64,000 nt of DNA from Pyrrhoderma lamaoense (GCA_002794735.1 NBAZ01000002.1:2356001-2420000); one strand, 5' to 3'. Counted from the stretch's first letter, positions 1 to 12,653 are shown. Made by a program: numbers and translations. The notes: a model not told the origin generated them from the sequence alone.

Positions 1-238
1 CAATTATTGGGATAAAGAGACGTTTATAATATGATTTATATGTTATTTCAAGATTTCCAGGGAGGTCGAGCTTGAAGTGTGCTTTACACAGAGTTCTCCA
101 CAGTTCTTCCGAGTCATCTCCACACAGGAGATTGTAGAAGTAGTGGCTCGTCAAGGATAGATTAAAAATCTCATTCACAGACATAAGCTTCAAGTACATA
201 TGATGTAACTCGATTGGGAGTTGGCTGATACGATTCAT
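1..238 (-). CDS. F-box protein, 5' part (truncated by window edge)
   Basis: The reading frame starts at an ATG at 236-238 and stays open to the left edge of the window, about 79 residues. The start, MNRISQLPIELHHMYLKLMS, continues with a stretch in which Leu-rich helices end in an ELWRTLC segment. This is the usual layout of an F-box (LP.EL....L, then a helix with conserved Leu/Trp). F-box proteins recruit substrates to SCF ubiquitin ligases through Skp1. The F-box resembles that of the divergently transcribed gene at 1038, suggesting related genes arranged head to head. The substrate-binding part lies outside the window, so specificity cannot be given. No intron is visible in this part. Confidence 0.6.
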   Translation of the reverse strand, partial: MNRISQLPIELHHMYLKLMSVNEIFNLSLTSHYFYNLLCGDDSEELWRTLCKAHFKLDLPGNLEITYKSYYKRLFIPII

Positions 239-1037
239 TATACCTGCAACAGCTTATACAAGGATCCAGGTCCTCAGAGAGGGAGAGAGGTGAGGATTAA
301 GGGCGTATCACCGAGTACAATGAGTGAGAGTTGCCTTATAACAGCAAGGTGACCACAAAGCCATCAGCTTATTAAAGAAGAGATATATCTAAAACAATTC
401 AACCATATGAGGAAATTTCATTGGTATCTAAGGGCCCATTCGGGCAGGCCTAGTTATGTGTACCCTTTCCGCCAACTCTCTTCAAGGCTTCTATTTCATT
501 ATTTCACATATATCCTAGCCTTGGAGAAGATAATGGCTTGTAGACCATAGTGGGCGAGTGGCAGATTAGTAAGACAACTACATGGTGTGTTTTGAGACAT
601 AGTTAATAAGCGTCCCCATTGTTGCTGATTTACCACAATTGATAGAGTTTATCAGTAATTCTCCTTCTTTTCTTTTTTAACAAAGAACTGTGATGCCCCA
701 AATGGACAGATGCGTCGTAATGCCGTTTTATCTAACGTGAATCGATACAGCCTTCCTCGTGGATTCTTGAGTACTATAGAGCATGATTAACGGACTGTTT
801 CATTTTCAGAGCGTTTTTCAGATGCCGTATCCTTATTCGCATAAGAGAAAGCTCTGTAAGAATCAACAGAAGCAAGGTGGACTTTCATCGCTTAAATGAC
901 AATCACCATGACATTTTCAATTATGTGAATGTTACAGATGTGGCTCCCTTTATGTATCTGAACCACTTTTATACGAGCTCGTCTCGCCTTCTAGTCTAAC
1001 ACACACTATCATCACACTTATACACCTTGATACTGAT
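239..1037. other. Intergenic region between two divergent F-box genes
   Basis: About 800 bp with no convincing reading frame. It must hold both promoters. A T/C-rich tract at roughly 660-680 is the only compositional feature noticed. No clear TATA box was identified. Confidence 0.5.
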
Positions 1038-2982
1038 ATGGACTACCTTTCCAGGTTGCCTAAAAATATACACTTGTTGTTACTGGCATACCTGCCTTCA
1101 AAGGACATCATTAGTCTTTCTGCGATGAACCACACGTTGTATGATTTATGCAGTTATGAACCACTTTGGAAGAGTAGATGCAGGAGCGAGTTCGGATTTG
1201 TGTATAATGGAGATACAAAAATGATTTGTAGCTTCAAAATATGCTATGCACGGCTGAGCAAACCGATACTCTTGCTTTGGGGGTGAGTTTCCTTTCTTTT
1301 CCGTTCTAACCATGATCTCATATCCGTTATAGGTTTGAGGATGCTACTTGTGATAGGAAAAAATGGCTTTTTGACAAACCAACGTCATTTCATTTCTTAC
1401 AAAACTTAGAAGAAAAAGGAGTAATGGATATAGCTGTGGGAGAAAGGTAAAACTCACGTGTGTTTCTGGTGAAACCCTCCCCCACATTAGTGACTTGTGG
1501 TTTATATAGATTTTTCCATGCCATTGACCGTAAAGGAAGACTATATGTTTGGGGTGAGATAATCTCGTACATACCCACCAACCTTGCTGACCCTACTCAA
1601 GGTGAGTTGAACAGGCTATTGCCTGGCATTCCGAACGATCAACTTGGGTTATCCCCTAACTATGAATTCACCACGAGGCCCCTACTCCTAAATATGCCTC
1701 GTCCCTTTGTATCTGTCAGGCAAGTAGTCAGTCTTGCCTTTTATCTATGCCACTAATCCAGTTACCGGTAGCTGTGGGAAAAATCATTCCTCAGCACTAG
1801 ATAATGAAGGAAAGATCTGGACATTTTTACGCTGGGATCGACCATTCTGTTTCAAATCGAATCTCATCGACGGTACAACCCCTGATAGTACCCCAGTGCA
1901 AATAGTATGTGCCTCAGGGTATACTGCAGCCCTGACTAAATCCGGATCGGTACTTGTCTGGTGGCCAATGGACGAAGATTACGATAGGATCGCAAAGGTA
2001 CACGCCAGACAAATGGCAATTCTGGACCAGAATCCTCAGAGAGGTGTCTCCGAAAATGACGAGATCTTTTGCACGGCCTGGACACTTACTCATGATCCAA
2101 TGAAACTTCCAACTAACTATATCAAAGACCTCAAAGATGAGTTGATTGATGATGTAAGATTTGATGGCGACATAAAAATAGTACAGATTGCCGCCATGGA
2201 CATTGCGTTACTAGGTATAACGAACAGTGGGCATGTTGTTATACTCAACGGTATGGCATCAAAAGAGGATCTCAAAGGTAGATTATGGCAGAATGTAACC
2301 ATTTATTTCTATCTATCTATCTAAAATTACTATTCTGAAGCTCATGTTCTCATCTGTAGCTGCCAGTATTCAGTTATATGAAAGGAGAAGGGGAAGATCC
2401 AGACAATCGGAAGAAATGTGTATGTGGTTGGCTCTTACTCCGTAGACCCATTATCGCATGAAACTATGTGATCTGAATTAATATCTCTTCCATAGGTCGT
2501 CGCTCGAGGTCTGACCTTCATTGTATACACGTGTGATGTGAAACCTAGAATTTATCAGGGACATGTGCTGGAAGAATACAGAATAGTGAAAACAGATGTG
2601 CCAATCTGGCGAGCATCAGGAGTAACAGCAAAGTCCATAAGTATAGGTATGGATCATGTTATGGCACTTACTTCCGGTGGAAGTATATATAAGTTGAACA
2701 AGTTTATATTTCCGGGAGTTACAGTTGGTAAGCTATCTTCAGAATTTGCTCTTATCATTTACTAAGAGTTCTGAAAATGGAACTATATAGAATCGGAATG
2801 TTTAGCCAACAGAATTGAAATACTAGGATTGGACAAGTATTTTTGCTTGAAGGCAACAACAGGGATGGATCATGCGGGTGTCTTAGTTGCAGACCTTGGT
2901 AAAAGAAGTAAGCCTCCACACATATCTTTAGCTCATATATATCCCTTTCTTATATGTTATTCTGAGCACAGAGGCTGAATAG
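1038..2982 (+). CDS. F-box / RCC1-repeat protein (SAF1/Pof9-like)
   Basis: This is a predicted SCF ubiquitin-ligase substrate receptor of about 503 residues in eight exons: 1038-1282, 1333-1446, 1510-1719, 1772-2294, 2360-2419, 2496-2727, 2791-2907 and 2972-2982. Residues 1-50 form an F-box (DYLSRLPKNIHLLLLAYL...LW). The rest carries RCC1-like repeats, seen as GRLYVWGEI, VSCGKNHSSALDNEGKIW, a CASGYTAALTKSGSVLVWW segment, SIGMDHVMALTSGGSIYKL and a final GMDHAGVLVADLG. This F-box plus RCC1 plan is that of yeast Saf1 and fission yeast Pof9, both SCF receptors. The summed exons give an intact frame. The intron at 1720-1771 appears to be GC-AG (AG|GCAAGT donor). The substrate is unknown. Confidence 0.8.
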
Positions 2983-5266
2983 ATAAGTAATAATCGGTAA
3001 AGCATATATCAGACTATGATCCCGTCTTCTGAGAAAGACACGGAAATCTGGATTTTCCTATGGGTATACCTTATTTAAATACCAGGGATGTAGGTAACGG
3101 ACTTTATATAATGTATAGATGAGTTTTAATGAATGTATTGCGTTGATCGCAATATTTTGAAAAACATCAAAAGACACAACCCTTCGTGTGTCCTGCCGTT
3201 GTGAGTATATACGTTCATAATCTGCCCCTCTCTCCTATTTTCCCTTGTTCTTGTTTAGAATGTGTTTAGTTTGAGCTGGAGTTATAGATGCTGATATTGT
3301 AATAAAAGAGCCCTCCCTAACAAACCAACAAGAAAGCATAACTTCACAAGGTCAGTGCTCACTAGAATGCTTGATAAAGGTGCATGTTGATAGTACGTAC
3401 ATATACTATGGGATGATCGATCGGATTTTGGATTGTCTAGAGATAGTTGTGATTGAAGTCTGTGGTGCCATAGTAGTTACGCTCATCTCTATATTGCTGT
3501 TAGAGACTCGATCTTCTACCTCATCTACTGTGGCGACCATACTTTTCGCAAGTGACGATTCGGAAACTAGTTTCAAAGTGTATCGGTCCTGTATACTGCA
3601 TACAGTAGAGTGAGAGTAGCAATATTGAACGCGTTTCGGTTGTTTATCTCGGTAACGCCAGCATTATTCGCCTCCATAAATGTATGTAATAACTTAAGCT
3701 TAGTATTTTAAGGGCCTTTCGGTATCGACTGCAACTATTCTGTGTCAAACTAGCTTTTGTTTGGAATGGCCGATTAGGTTCTGTTCGGTAGGACTAGATA
3801 ACCAACTTGCATCCGTCCGAAAGGCTGGTTTTTATTATGTTAAACACGAGCATACAATTAAAACGATTTTTGATAGTGGTTCAATCAAAAGTCCTGGGTA
3901 TAATACGTTATACTTTCTGTCTTGTTTTTTTTTTGATGTTAACGAGTCTCATCTAATCAGTCAAGCCGAATTTTGATTCACTATCGCCTATAACATTAAT
4001 ACGGTTCACAGACTGGTGTACTGATGTCGCATAACAATGAGTTTACATACAGATTCTTGTCTTAAGCCAATGAGAGGCATCATTTGGTAGACAAACACGG
4101 ATACTACTTTTAGTACTTATAAATATAATATACACATCATTCAAGTGATATCATTATTTATCAATATCACGCCTAATCCTTTTAAGCAATTTTTTTTAAG
4201 AGGTTCAGTGACGACGATCATTAATATAACGGCAATATCCGGCTAGCACGTTTTTATGCACTTTTCTGTACATCAAAAAAACAAACTTTCCATAGATTTT
4301 TGATTTTTTTTTTTACATCAACAAGGAACGAACCCCGATTTACCTACTTACCCATCAAAGTGAAGCCACCGCCGCCACCGACCCTGCATTGTTACCTTAA
4401 ACGTATCCTATGTCCTTTTTTTTGGATTATTTTTTTTTGGATGTAGAGTATGAGTTATGCGTTCATCATGAACCTGTTAGATAAAAGACTATAGCAACGT
4501 GGTTTCTTAATTCCCGTAACTATATATATTTATGTATGTGAATGATTCCCTCTTTTAACATGGGACAGAATAAATTACATGCAAAAAAAATAGAATAAGT
4601 ACAGCTTTAGTCTTCCCTCCGCAGCGCATTCATTCCCCTCCGACCACTAGGATCAACTTCCGTCGCAACCGATTACGCCGATGACATTAGCCAATATTAT
4701 TCCTTCCGTATATGTAAAGTGATAAAACAACAATCCTACCCCAATAACAATAAAAAGACAGGGAAGAGAGAGAAAAAAAAAATTAAAAGCATTGGTAACA
4801 AATGGGGGACCAGAAATTGGAAATTAGTATATCCACGAAAGGCATGATTAATTTGAATCCCGGTATTAAGGACAATGAGAGGATGGATGAGTAGTTACGC
4901 GACCCAATCTATCTGCGCAGGCGTAACTGACAGAATAAGTGGATTTATCAGAATAGGATTAGGTGTCAATTCTAGTTCGGTTGCCGAATTTGTCAAAAAA
5001 TGTAGATAATTTGAGAATACCGATGATTAAGGAGCAGATACGAGAGAAGGCTTTGAATGAGAGATGTAGCGCCAGCGCCAGTTCTAAGACTCCATCTGGC
5101 TAGTCGCGGATGCAAGTGATAGAGAGAAGTGGTTGAACAATTAATGATAAGTCGTAAGATTCGGGAAATGAAAATATTAGTTTCCAGAAGGAGGACGACG
5201 AGGGGGTTTAAAACTCTCCAATGACGTGTACGGCTTGACTTTTCATATGGATCAAACCCTTCCCAT
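2983..5266. other. Intergenic region, AT-rich, no gene recognised
   Basis: About 2.3 kb between the F-box/RCC1 gene and the Bud6-domain gene. Short open frames (for example 3371-3613 and 3761-3976) have no recognisable motif or usable intron structure. Several poly-T runs (around 4190, 4305 and 4420) and AT-rich stretches are present. It may hold the 3' UTRs of both flanking genes. Confidence 0.5.
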
Positions 5267-6080
5267 TCATCGATATCTCTCTGACCCCGAACTAGACCTA
5301 GAACCAGCCCCTGAACCGGGTCGTCCTGCAACAGAACCACCATGCGCTACTTGTCCATAACTTTGAACCGCTTGCCAGTATGCAGCCTGTTTCGCACGCA
5401 AGCCTCTCAACAGCGAAGCGATAACAGTGCGCACTTGGGGCATAAGGGTGTTGAAGTTCTCCGGTGTCGGGTCTTCGGAGAGACACTCTTCAAGTAATGT
5501 ACGCAAGTCCTGAAGAAAGCCGTGAACTTCACTAATTTTTTCGGAGAATGTGTTCGAATAAGCCGATCACAAGAGTTGAGGCATTTAAAAAAATCATAAA
5601 CCAAAAGCACACGATGAGTGGTAAAAGCGCAGGGTTTTATGAATCGGAGGAAACATGACAATATCGATTGAGTCAGGCGTGGTTTGGCGAGATTGTATAC
5701 CAAAAATCCGACAGCGGGAGGTGATCGCGTTCGGTTTAAAGACAAAACAAGTGTCGAGTGCATTGGACACGTAATTTAAGGGTAAGAGTAAGTCAAGTAT
5801 GATGGTCCGCGTTAGTGTGAGGAGCACGAGTCTGCTGATGGATATGAACGTACCGCATATCGATTCCGTACGCCGCGAATGCGGCGAGCATCTCGTGAAA
5901 GCTGTTACCCACCGAGACAAACACGTCGGAAACGTCATTTTCAGAAATTTCGAGAGCAGCCCATCTTCTTATTGCTTCTTCCAGCCTGCGAGTTGTGTCG
6001 CAAAGGGTTGATACAGCAGTCGGGACGTCGGGAAGACGGGGGGAGGCGGAGCAAGTGCCGGAGCATTCTGTTGGAAACAT
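5267..6080 (-). CDS. Bud6/Aip3 N-terminal-domain protein, core domain absent
   Basis: The inferred coding region has two exons, 6080-5854 and 5531-5267, joined over a 322-bp intron. The product is about 163 residues. It aligns by eye with the N-terminal domain of Bud6/Aip3: a region like TTRRLEEAIRRWAALE, then DVSDVFVSVGNSFHEMLAAF, then AYGIDM, a helix LRTLLEECLSEDPTPENF, and VIASLLRGLRAKQAAYW. In full-length Bud6 this domain helps cortical localisation, while a separate C-terminal core binds actin and formins. Here the protein ends in a Gly/Ser/Arg tail (SRSSSGSERYR) and no core domain can be found downstream. An alternative first exon starting at ATG 6170 could splice in, so the start is uncertain. 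The domain assignment is from memory of the family. Confidence 0.55.
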
Positions 6081-6658
6081 AGGGGTAGTATCAAATGATT
6101 TAGTGAATTAGAAACAAACGACGAGCTGGAAGAAAAGACTGACTGATTGTTGAAGCTGTCTATATGCCATGAAGCGTTGGATCTATTGTTATTGAATGTT
6201 GAGAGGAGAAGATGGTAGTGTGGTGTTTATATAAAAATGGAGTGCCGGAAGTGGCTATGGTTCTGTATAGAAGTCGAAGCGAGAGCGTGTTTTACATACT
6301 CTCATACACAAACGGCGTTGAAAGCTCTGCTGTGCGGTCACTACTTTTCTGCGTTTCTTTTGCTCTTTTTCGTCATAAACTGGTATCCTCAATGAGGTGA
6401 GATGATACCGTACTCCTTAGCACAGCCGCACAAATTCTGAGACTCTCACTGCTTCTGTTTCGGTTTCAGAGCCGAGGCACAGGACAGGTGCTAATATCAT
6501 CAAATCACGTGGTTTTACCACTCTAAGCTACATCCAATCGTGTACGTAATCACTATTCCCACTACTTGTATACTCCTTTTTAATTTAATGACTGATTGCG
6601 ATCCCTGGATATACACTTTGTCCCTACTTGTGGAGATCAAGATCGTGTCAATAGCCTT
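6081..6658. other. Intergenic region
   Basis: About 580 bp upstream of the Bud6-domain gene and downstream of the next minus-strand gene. A possible short first exon for the Bud6-domain gene begins with ATG at 6168-6170. Nothing else was recognised. Confidence 0.4.
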
Positions 6659-7882
6659 CTAGCCAGGCAACGTCCGCTTTCGGCTGCGAGGGTCTTTGGC
6701 CTCGTAATCTTTCACAAGCTTCTTAACCTCAGTCTGAAATGCCTCCTGGCAGTTTAACCAGATATCAGTTTACACATCCAGGGGTGAATGATAGTTGAAA
6801 TGAAAAATGAAATGAAATGAAAGAAAGAAAAAAACTAAGCTGAAGCACTGACATTTTTGTTGTATTCTTCAATCAGTGGCTCAGTCTGCCGTAACGACCA
6901 TTGGCTCGCCTCCCTCATCTGTCTCCGTTTACCCTCATCCGCCATCAGGAATTTTGCAACTAACAGTAGTTGTCCCCCAGCATCTATACCTTTAAGTTTT
7001 CGATACGCATCGATCGTGTCAGGGAACTGAGTTCCTCGCCTGATGCCCTGACTTTGAGCTATTTCAAGTTGTTGACGTCGGGCATATAACTGAAGCAGCT
7101 CCTGTAGATAATCATATTGCGTCCTTATTATTATATCATTCTGTATTCGATCCCTATTTTGTTCATATTGTTTGAACAAGCTCTATAATCAATCATGAAT
7201 TGTATATAATCTATCAAGCACTTGTGAAATGTGCTTATTGTTAACAAACTGGGTTACCTCAAGTTTCATATAATAGATGGACCATTCATCGTTAGCTCTC
7301 GCCGCAGCAGCATGATCGTCGATTTCAAAGTACTTCAAGTCATCTGTTTGCATATACCGATCGAGTGCATCGTCACGGACTTGCTGAGCATAATACCGAG
7401 AGAGCTTGGAGATTTGCTGTGCATATTCAGATTTCAATCTTTTGATGCGCTCGGTTACGGAGTTAACTGTCTCAGGTGCCTCCGCTTCGCGCTTCATCTC
7501 TTCAAGCCTGAAGATCAGTGAGGATGATACGTCAACATTATACTATTTCTCTAGGTTACATCAGAGAAACAAATGTCGTGAAAGATGATACAAAAAAATG
7601 ATACCGTGGCCCACTGACATGAACTCCACAGTCTGTTCTGTCCACAAAGGGCGATATGGCATAATAAACGCAAGGATTAAGGGAGTTTACTACTTACGAA
7701 GGGAAGAAAGAGCCCATCTCCCGTATGACGAAGCGCGCAAAGTCTTGTCTCTCAATTGCCTCACCTTCTGACAAAAACTCCGTAGGGAACTGCCTATTAT
7801 ATTCCTCGAACCCATTTCGCCGGGCATATCTTTCATTCGCAGGTCTAAAATAAGGAGGTCTACTGGAGGTTGGATGATTCAT
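6659..7882 (-). CDS. Hypothetical protein, coiled/charged, 306 aa
   Basis: I do not recognise this protein. Five exons (7882-7698, 7637-7605, 7507-7222, 7182-6853, 6745-6659) give a complete frame of 306 residues, which supports a real gene. The N-terminus is Pro/Arg/Tyr-rich (MNHPTSSRPPYFRPANERYA). The middle is mainly helical and charged, with Tyr- and Gln-rich segments (KLSRYYAQQ, QLYARRQQLEIAQ), suggesting coiled-coil or helical-bundle structure. A helix containing QLLLVAKFLMADEGKRRQMR follows, and the tail is basic (RSRKRTLPG). No signal peptide or membrane span is apparent. The 40-bp intron at 7183-7221 uses a weak donor (GTGCTT) and is the least certain junction. Confidence 0.65.
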
Positions 7883-8227
7883 CAGGTCTATCCAATGAGA
7901 AGTGGTTACTTGGGAAAGCCTAAATGAGAGAAGCCTGGTTCTAAAATAGGTGATTTAAGCACGTCCTAGACTGGTCTGTGATTTAAACCAGTGTACATAC
8001 ACTACATGACGTAATTAGCAAAGTGTACACTTATATCTAATAATACAGGTTGTAATATAAAATAATACTTATAGTCTTACTAGTTTTGTAGTTATTTGTG
8101 CTTTACTAGTATACAAGTTACAAGTACATCGGTGATCGGGTATGTGAGCTAAGTTACACAGTATCAAAACTCCATTCCATTCATACTTCCTAATATTCCA
8201 GTACACTGGAATACCATCTAGACTTGC
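7883..8227. other. Divergent promoter region
   Basis: 345 bp between the start of the minus-strand hypothetical gene and the start of the VPS9-domain gene. It is AT-rich, with no coding signal and no obvious core-promoter motif. Confidence 0.4.
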
Positions 8228-11200
8228 ATGGCCGGTCGTCAGTCTTCTCCTGCTCGTGCGCACGCTACTGGTCGTCTACAGCACACTCCGTCGCATGAGC
8301 TACTCACCGCTCATCCTCTGCTTTCCCCGGCTCATCAAGCAGCCATGATTCCTCAAACCCAACTCCCGCAACTGGATACCCCTCTCCCAGAATTTCACCG
8401 AGCGCATTGAGCTCAGGCAGTGCACCCGGTCTCACTGGTCACCCTATACCAACGGCTAATGCAAGTAATAGCAGCAATGTCCGGACGAGCACTGGTAATT
8501 CCTCGCCAATTACTCCCCCAAAGTACCTACCATATACTCCTCGCCAATCTCGCTCCGCAATAGCGACTATTGGCACTGCCAGCTCACCCGTGTCTGGCTC
8601 AATATCTGCCTCTCCACTACATCAGCAACATCAACAACAAAATCCATCACATGTTGCGGGTAGTAATGGAATTGCTGCAATCAGTGCAACCAGTCGTTTA
8701 CAGTTACAAAATCTCAAAGCAGTAGCACAGAACTACGGGCTTGATGCGAACTCTATAGGCTGGGCAATGATTGAGGAAATAATAGGTGTTGGGAATGACC
8801 ACACACATTCTCAGCTCCATGCAGCGGCCTGGGCGGAGATCTGGAATGTAATTACCACGGGCAAGGTGAGTGCTATGTCAAACATGATGTCTTTTCTTTT
8901 CTTTGTCTATCTGTCGCCTTGGCATCTCTCTATAAATGAAATTTGGGAGACATGGAGGAATCTGTATAGCTTCTCTTTAAGTCATACACTTCCTATCAGG
9001 GTACTTTTCACATCACAACTTCTTCATCTAATTACTATAAATTACTCAAATCACCGCAGCCTTGTGCTCATTCTATTCTATATTATGATTTTGTTATTTG
9101 ATAGGCGACATTACTACTTCCAACGGATCAGTACCAGTCAAACTTTCATGAGGCAATTACACCAGAATTTGTCAAGGATCATATTGTTTTTTGCTGTGGA
9201 CCCTCTAGAGATCAAGCCCCTATTGTGACACTGTCTGGATTGAGAGGACAGATCGAGTGAGTTTCCACCTCTGCATTGTCTGTTGCTTCGGAATGTCAAG
9301 GGGGGGTTAGACGAACCAAGTCATGCTAGACATACACGAGATGAACAGAAAAAACTGAAGAACAAACTTTCATCAATGATTATTTCTTTTTAAAGATGGT
9401 TTCGTATTCATCACTAACGTATCAAATAACATAGCGAAAACTCGTTGACAATCCAGTCTACTCTTCCGATCTCATCAAAGTCATTCAAACTTCTTTCCGA
9501 TCCAAATACTCGTGCATCTACACTTCTCTCTTTGCCACCGTTACCCGCTTTACCGCAGTCACCATCAACAACCCCGATATCTTCAGGATCAACTAGCTCA
9601 TTAAACTTACCCATTGGCTATCCAAGGGTACAGGCTTATAGGTACATTCCCGCGCTACCTCTTCCTCCTCGGTCTTCTCAACAACAGAAGCCTCCTTTAC
9701 CACCTCGCCCAGGGGCCTCCTCAGGTGCAAAAGCCCTTTCTGCGTCTCCTAATGTTTCAGTTTCTCGTCTATCAAACCCATTCGCATCCTTTTTCGGTAG
9801 CAGATCCTCATCGACACCTACTCCGTTGACTTCCAGCCCTATTTCAAATGCTATACCCTTGTCAGGTTCTCATCCATTAGATAGTACGAGTACCTCTACA
9901 GAAAAGACCCCTGAAAAGCCTGGAGATGGTGAGAAAGAAAAAGACCATACTGTTGAGATTTCTGCATTCACGATTGCCCATCCGATCATAAGAAAGGATA
10001 TTATCAGAGGAATAGGGAATGCTTGAAATCTCAAATACAAGTATCTCTGTCAGACCCTGACATCGAGCCCCGTTTGCCCAACTGGGTTATTGACAGAACT
10101 CAGGAGTTTTGTAAGAGCCTTTTGCCACCATCGAATTCCATTACACGAAAGCTTGGTGATGTTTCAAAAGAATCAGATCGAAACTCAATTTTGAGTGTGA
10201 TGAGTCTTTTTGATGAAGAGGATCTATCTGAAGTTGTGCAGGCGTTTCAAAACTTTTATGAATCATTGGAAGATGATTTGAAGAGAAAGATTGAAGACGA
10301 TAAACGGAAAGAGAGAGAAAGGGGCAAAGAGGGCCACAAGTCGCCTAATGATGAAGAGAAGGAAATGCTTGATAAGGAGAAAACGGAAAGGGAGAAACGA
10401 ATACAAGGTATATTGGAAAGAGTCGAACAAGTTTTGACCAGCTTGTTTTATGATCGGTTCGTCGGGTTCTCTATTTTTCCATCAAATCTTTCTTTTTACT
10501 AAACAAGAACAACTTTCAAAAATATACATCTAGTTTATTCCGACCGTCAAACTCAGATGATGCATCTCATGATGAAGCACTGTCCAGTCGTATCGCCGCA
10601 TTGAATATGCTTGATTTAAGTTTAGATCATCTGGGAGTAGATGCCGGAAAGTCTGCAGAAGATGTAAATCATGTTGTTGAGGCTTGTGGTGAAAGTATGA
10701 CAATTCGTTTCTCTTTTGGGGCAAGAGTTCTCATGAAGCTTCATTCATTCTAGCTATAACGCAATTGGAAGTAGCTCGCTCTCCTGCAGACAAAGCTGCT
10801 ATTTTGGTAGCTGCACATAGAATAATCGTTGGTTCGTTATAATTTCTTATTCTCACTTCAGTAACAAACAATTTATGTAACCTCTTTATAAATATAGATG
10901 GTCTGTCAAGGCTTCCGCCTTTGAGACTCAAGGGCGAAGAGGAACAAGGAGAAATGATAGATGATGAGAAAACGCCTCAGGCTCCTTCTTTCGACAAGGA
11001 AGTGCACACTGCTTTGGAGAACCTCGATCCAGGCAAGGAGCGAAATAGGAGCGACAGTCCACCGAAACTTACTGTCTCGCCGAATTATGAGAAGGCAGAT
11101 CCTATCACGGAAAGCAGTACAAGTGATACTATCAAACCTACAACTGACTCTTCGGCTCAAGATTCTCCTCCTGCGTCGCCAGTCCCTTCATTTACACTTT

Positions 11201-12653
11201 CCCCTGCGGGTGAAGAAGTTCCGGTCCCTCTAACAGTCCCTGATGATACGCCGGAGAAATCCTTACTTACAGTTTCTCCACCAGCTACCCAAACTCCTAC
11301 ACCAGTTTCGGGTGATATTCTTCTACCATTGCTAATTTTTAGTGTCGTGAAAGCGAATCCCCAATGCTACCTTCACACCTACTGTACACTCAAAGATATA
11401 GAAACCCTATGTATGCGGGAGTATTTGGCGGTGAAGAAAGCTATTGTTTGATTAATTTAATGGCCGTCATAGAGTTCTTAGAAAACGTAGATTTGGAGGC
11501 ACTTGGACTTGGAGGAGGCGAAAAAGTCATAAGGTTTGCTTGGTTTCTTTCATCACGGCAACGTACTATCAGTAATAATTATACCTTCCTTAGCACCGCG
11601 GACTTGAGCCCAATACCAGTACCAAAGGATATTTCGGCCGCCTCAACCCCTGGTGGCCCAGCTGGATTACGCGGTCGGGTTGAGCAACAAGTGGATGCTA
11701 TAGCCGGATCTGCAAACAAAGTTCTTTCCGGAGTTGTTGGATCAGGATTTGGAGTTCTACGCGCTTTGCTTCCAGGGGATACGTCCGCCGGGTTAGGAAC
11801 AGGAACAGGAGCTGTAGCAGGCGAGTCGGAAGGTTCGGCTCCGTGGAATATTCGACCAGGCTTTGGACTTTTGAGAAGGGAGAGTGGATTTTCCATAGCG
11901 AGTTTGGCGGCGTCGTTGCCTGGGAGGGAACGGGCTCGATCATTTGCATCTTCTTACCATGGGGCTGGTGCAGAAGAAGGACAGGAGATGGTGGAATCAA
12001 GGCCTGGGTCTGTACATAATATGGCGTTAAGTGATGCTGAGTATGCTGATGAGAATGAGGAGGAGGACGAAGAAGAAGAAGGGGAGGAAGAAAGTGAAGA
12101 AGAAGAGCAAGAAGTCTATTCTCATGGGCACGATGCTAGGAGCATTAGGAGCTTCGAAAGTATGATGAGCGATAAAAGTAGGGACAGACCTAGGAGCAGG
12201 AGTAGAGGTCGGCTTACAGTAGAGATCGGCGGGAGCTCTGTCAATAAGAAACGTATGAGTCTCACAGATCGGTTGGCTAGTATGTCTAGATTGACTAAGG
12301 GCTCTGGAGGAGCTTTGACATATGAAGTTGTTGGATCGCCTTCTCAAGAGCCTTCTACTTCTCCCGCACGCGCTCCGAATCCGTTAGTGTCTACAAATCG
12401 CTTTGATACACCCTTGTCTTCTCGCACATCGTCTCCCGTACCTGGCTCTATGCCAGCTTCCAGACCGGCTATTCTGCAGGCTTCTTCTTCTCCATCAACC
12501 CACATCTCGGCTCTTCCAAAACCGAATAGACGATTCCTTGAATGTTCTGCAGATGACTTGAAGATGTCTGAGATTCCAGAATTACTTGCTGAGTATAGAA
12601 AGCTGGTTGAAAGTGCTCGTTCTTTGGGTATATTGGATAATGATGAGCATTAG
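8228..12653 (+). CDS. VPS9-domain Rab5-type guanine nucleotide exchange factor
   Basis: This is a large multi-exon protein with a central VPS9 domain, which in this family activates Rab5/Vps21-type GTPases on endosomes. The catalytic region spans roughly 10050-11540. It reads RLPNWVIDRTQEFCKSLL, then LFRPSNSDD, LSLDHLGVDAG, then VARSPADKAAILVAAHRIIV, DGLSRLPPLRLKG, and finally PLLIFSVVKANP, LPSHLLYTQRYRNP, GEESYCLINLMAVIEFLENV. N-terminal and C-terminal parts are Ser/Pro-rich and low in structure, with an acidic Glu run near residues coded at 12050-12110. Introns are visible at 8866-9103, about 9256-9434, 10457-10532, 10699-10753, 10835-10898 and 11535-11590. Three single-base deletions interrupt the frame (TT at 8407-8408, TT at 10023-10024, CCCC at 11359-11362). 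Adding one base at each restores a continuous protein of the expected kind. Confidence 0.8.

Noticed and set aside
3371..3976. Two plus-strand open frames of 71-80 codons downstream of the F-box/RCC1 gene
   Set aside because: No domain, no signal peptide, no flanking splice sites and AT-rich composition like random sequence.
8866..9103. In-frame continuation of the VPS9 exon through a hydrophobic stretch
   Set aside because: GTGAGT donor and TTTGATAG acceptor give the better join; the stretch looks like intron read-through, not a membrane domain.
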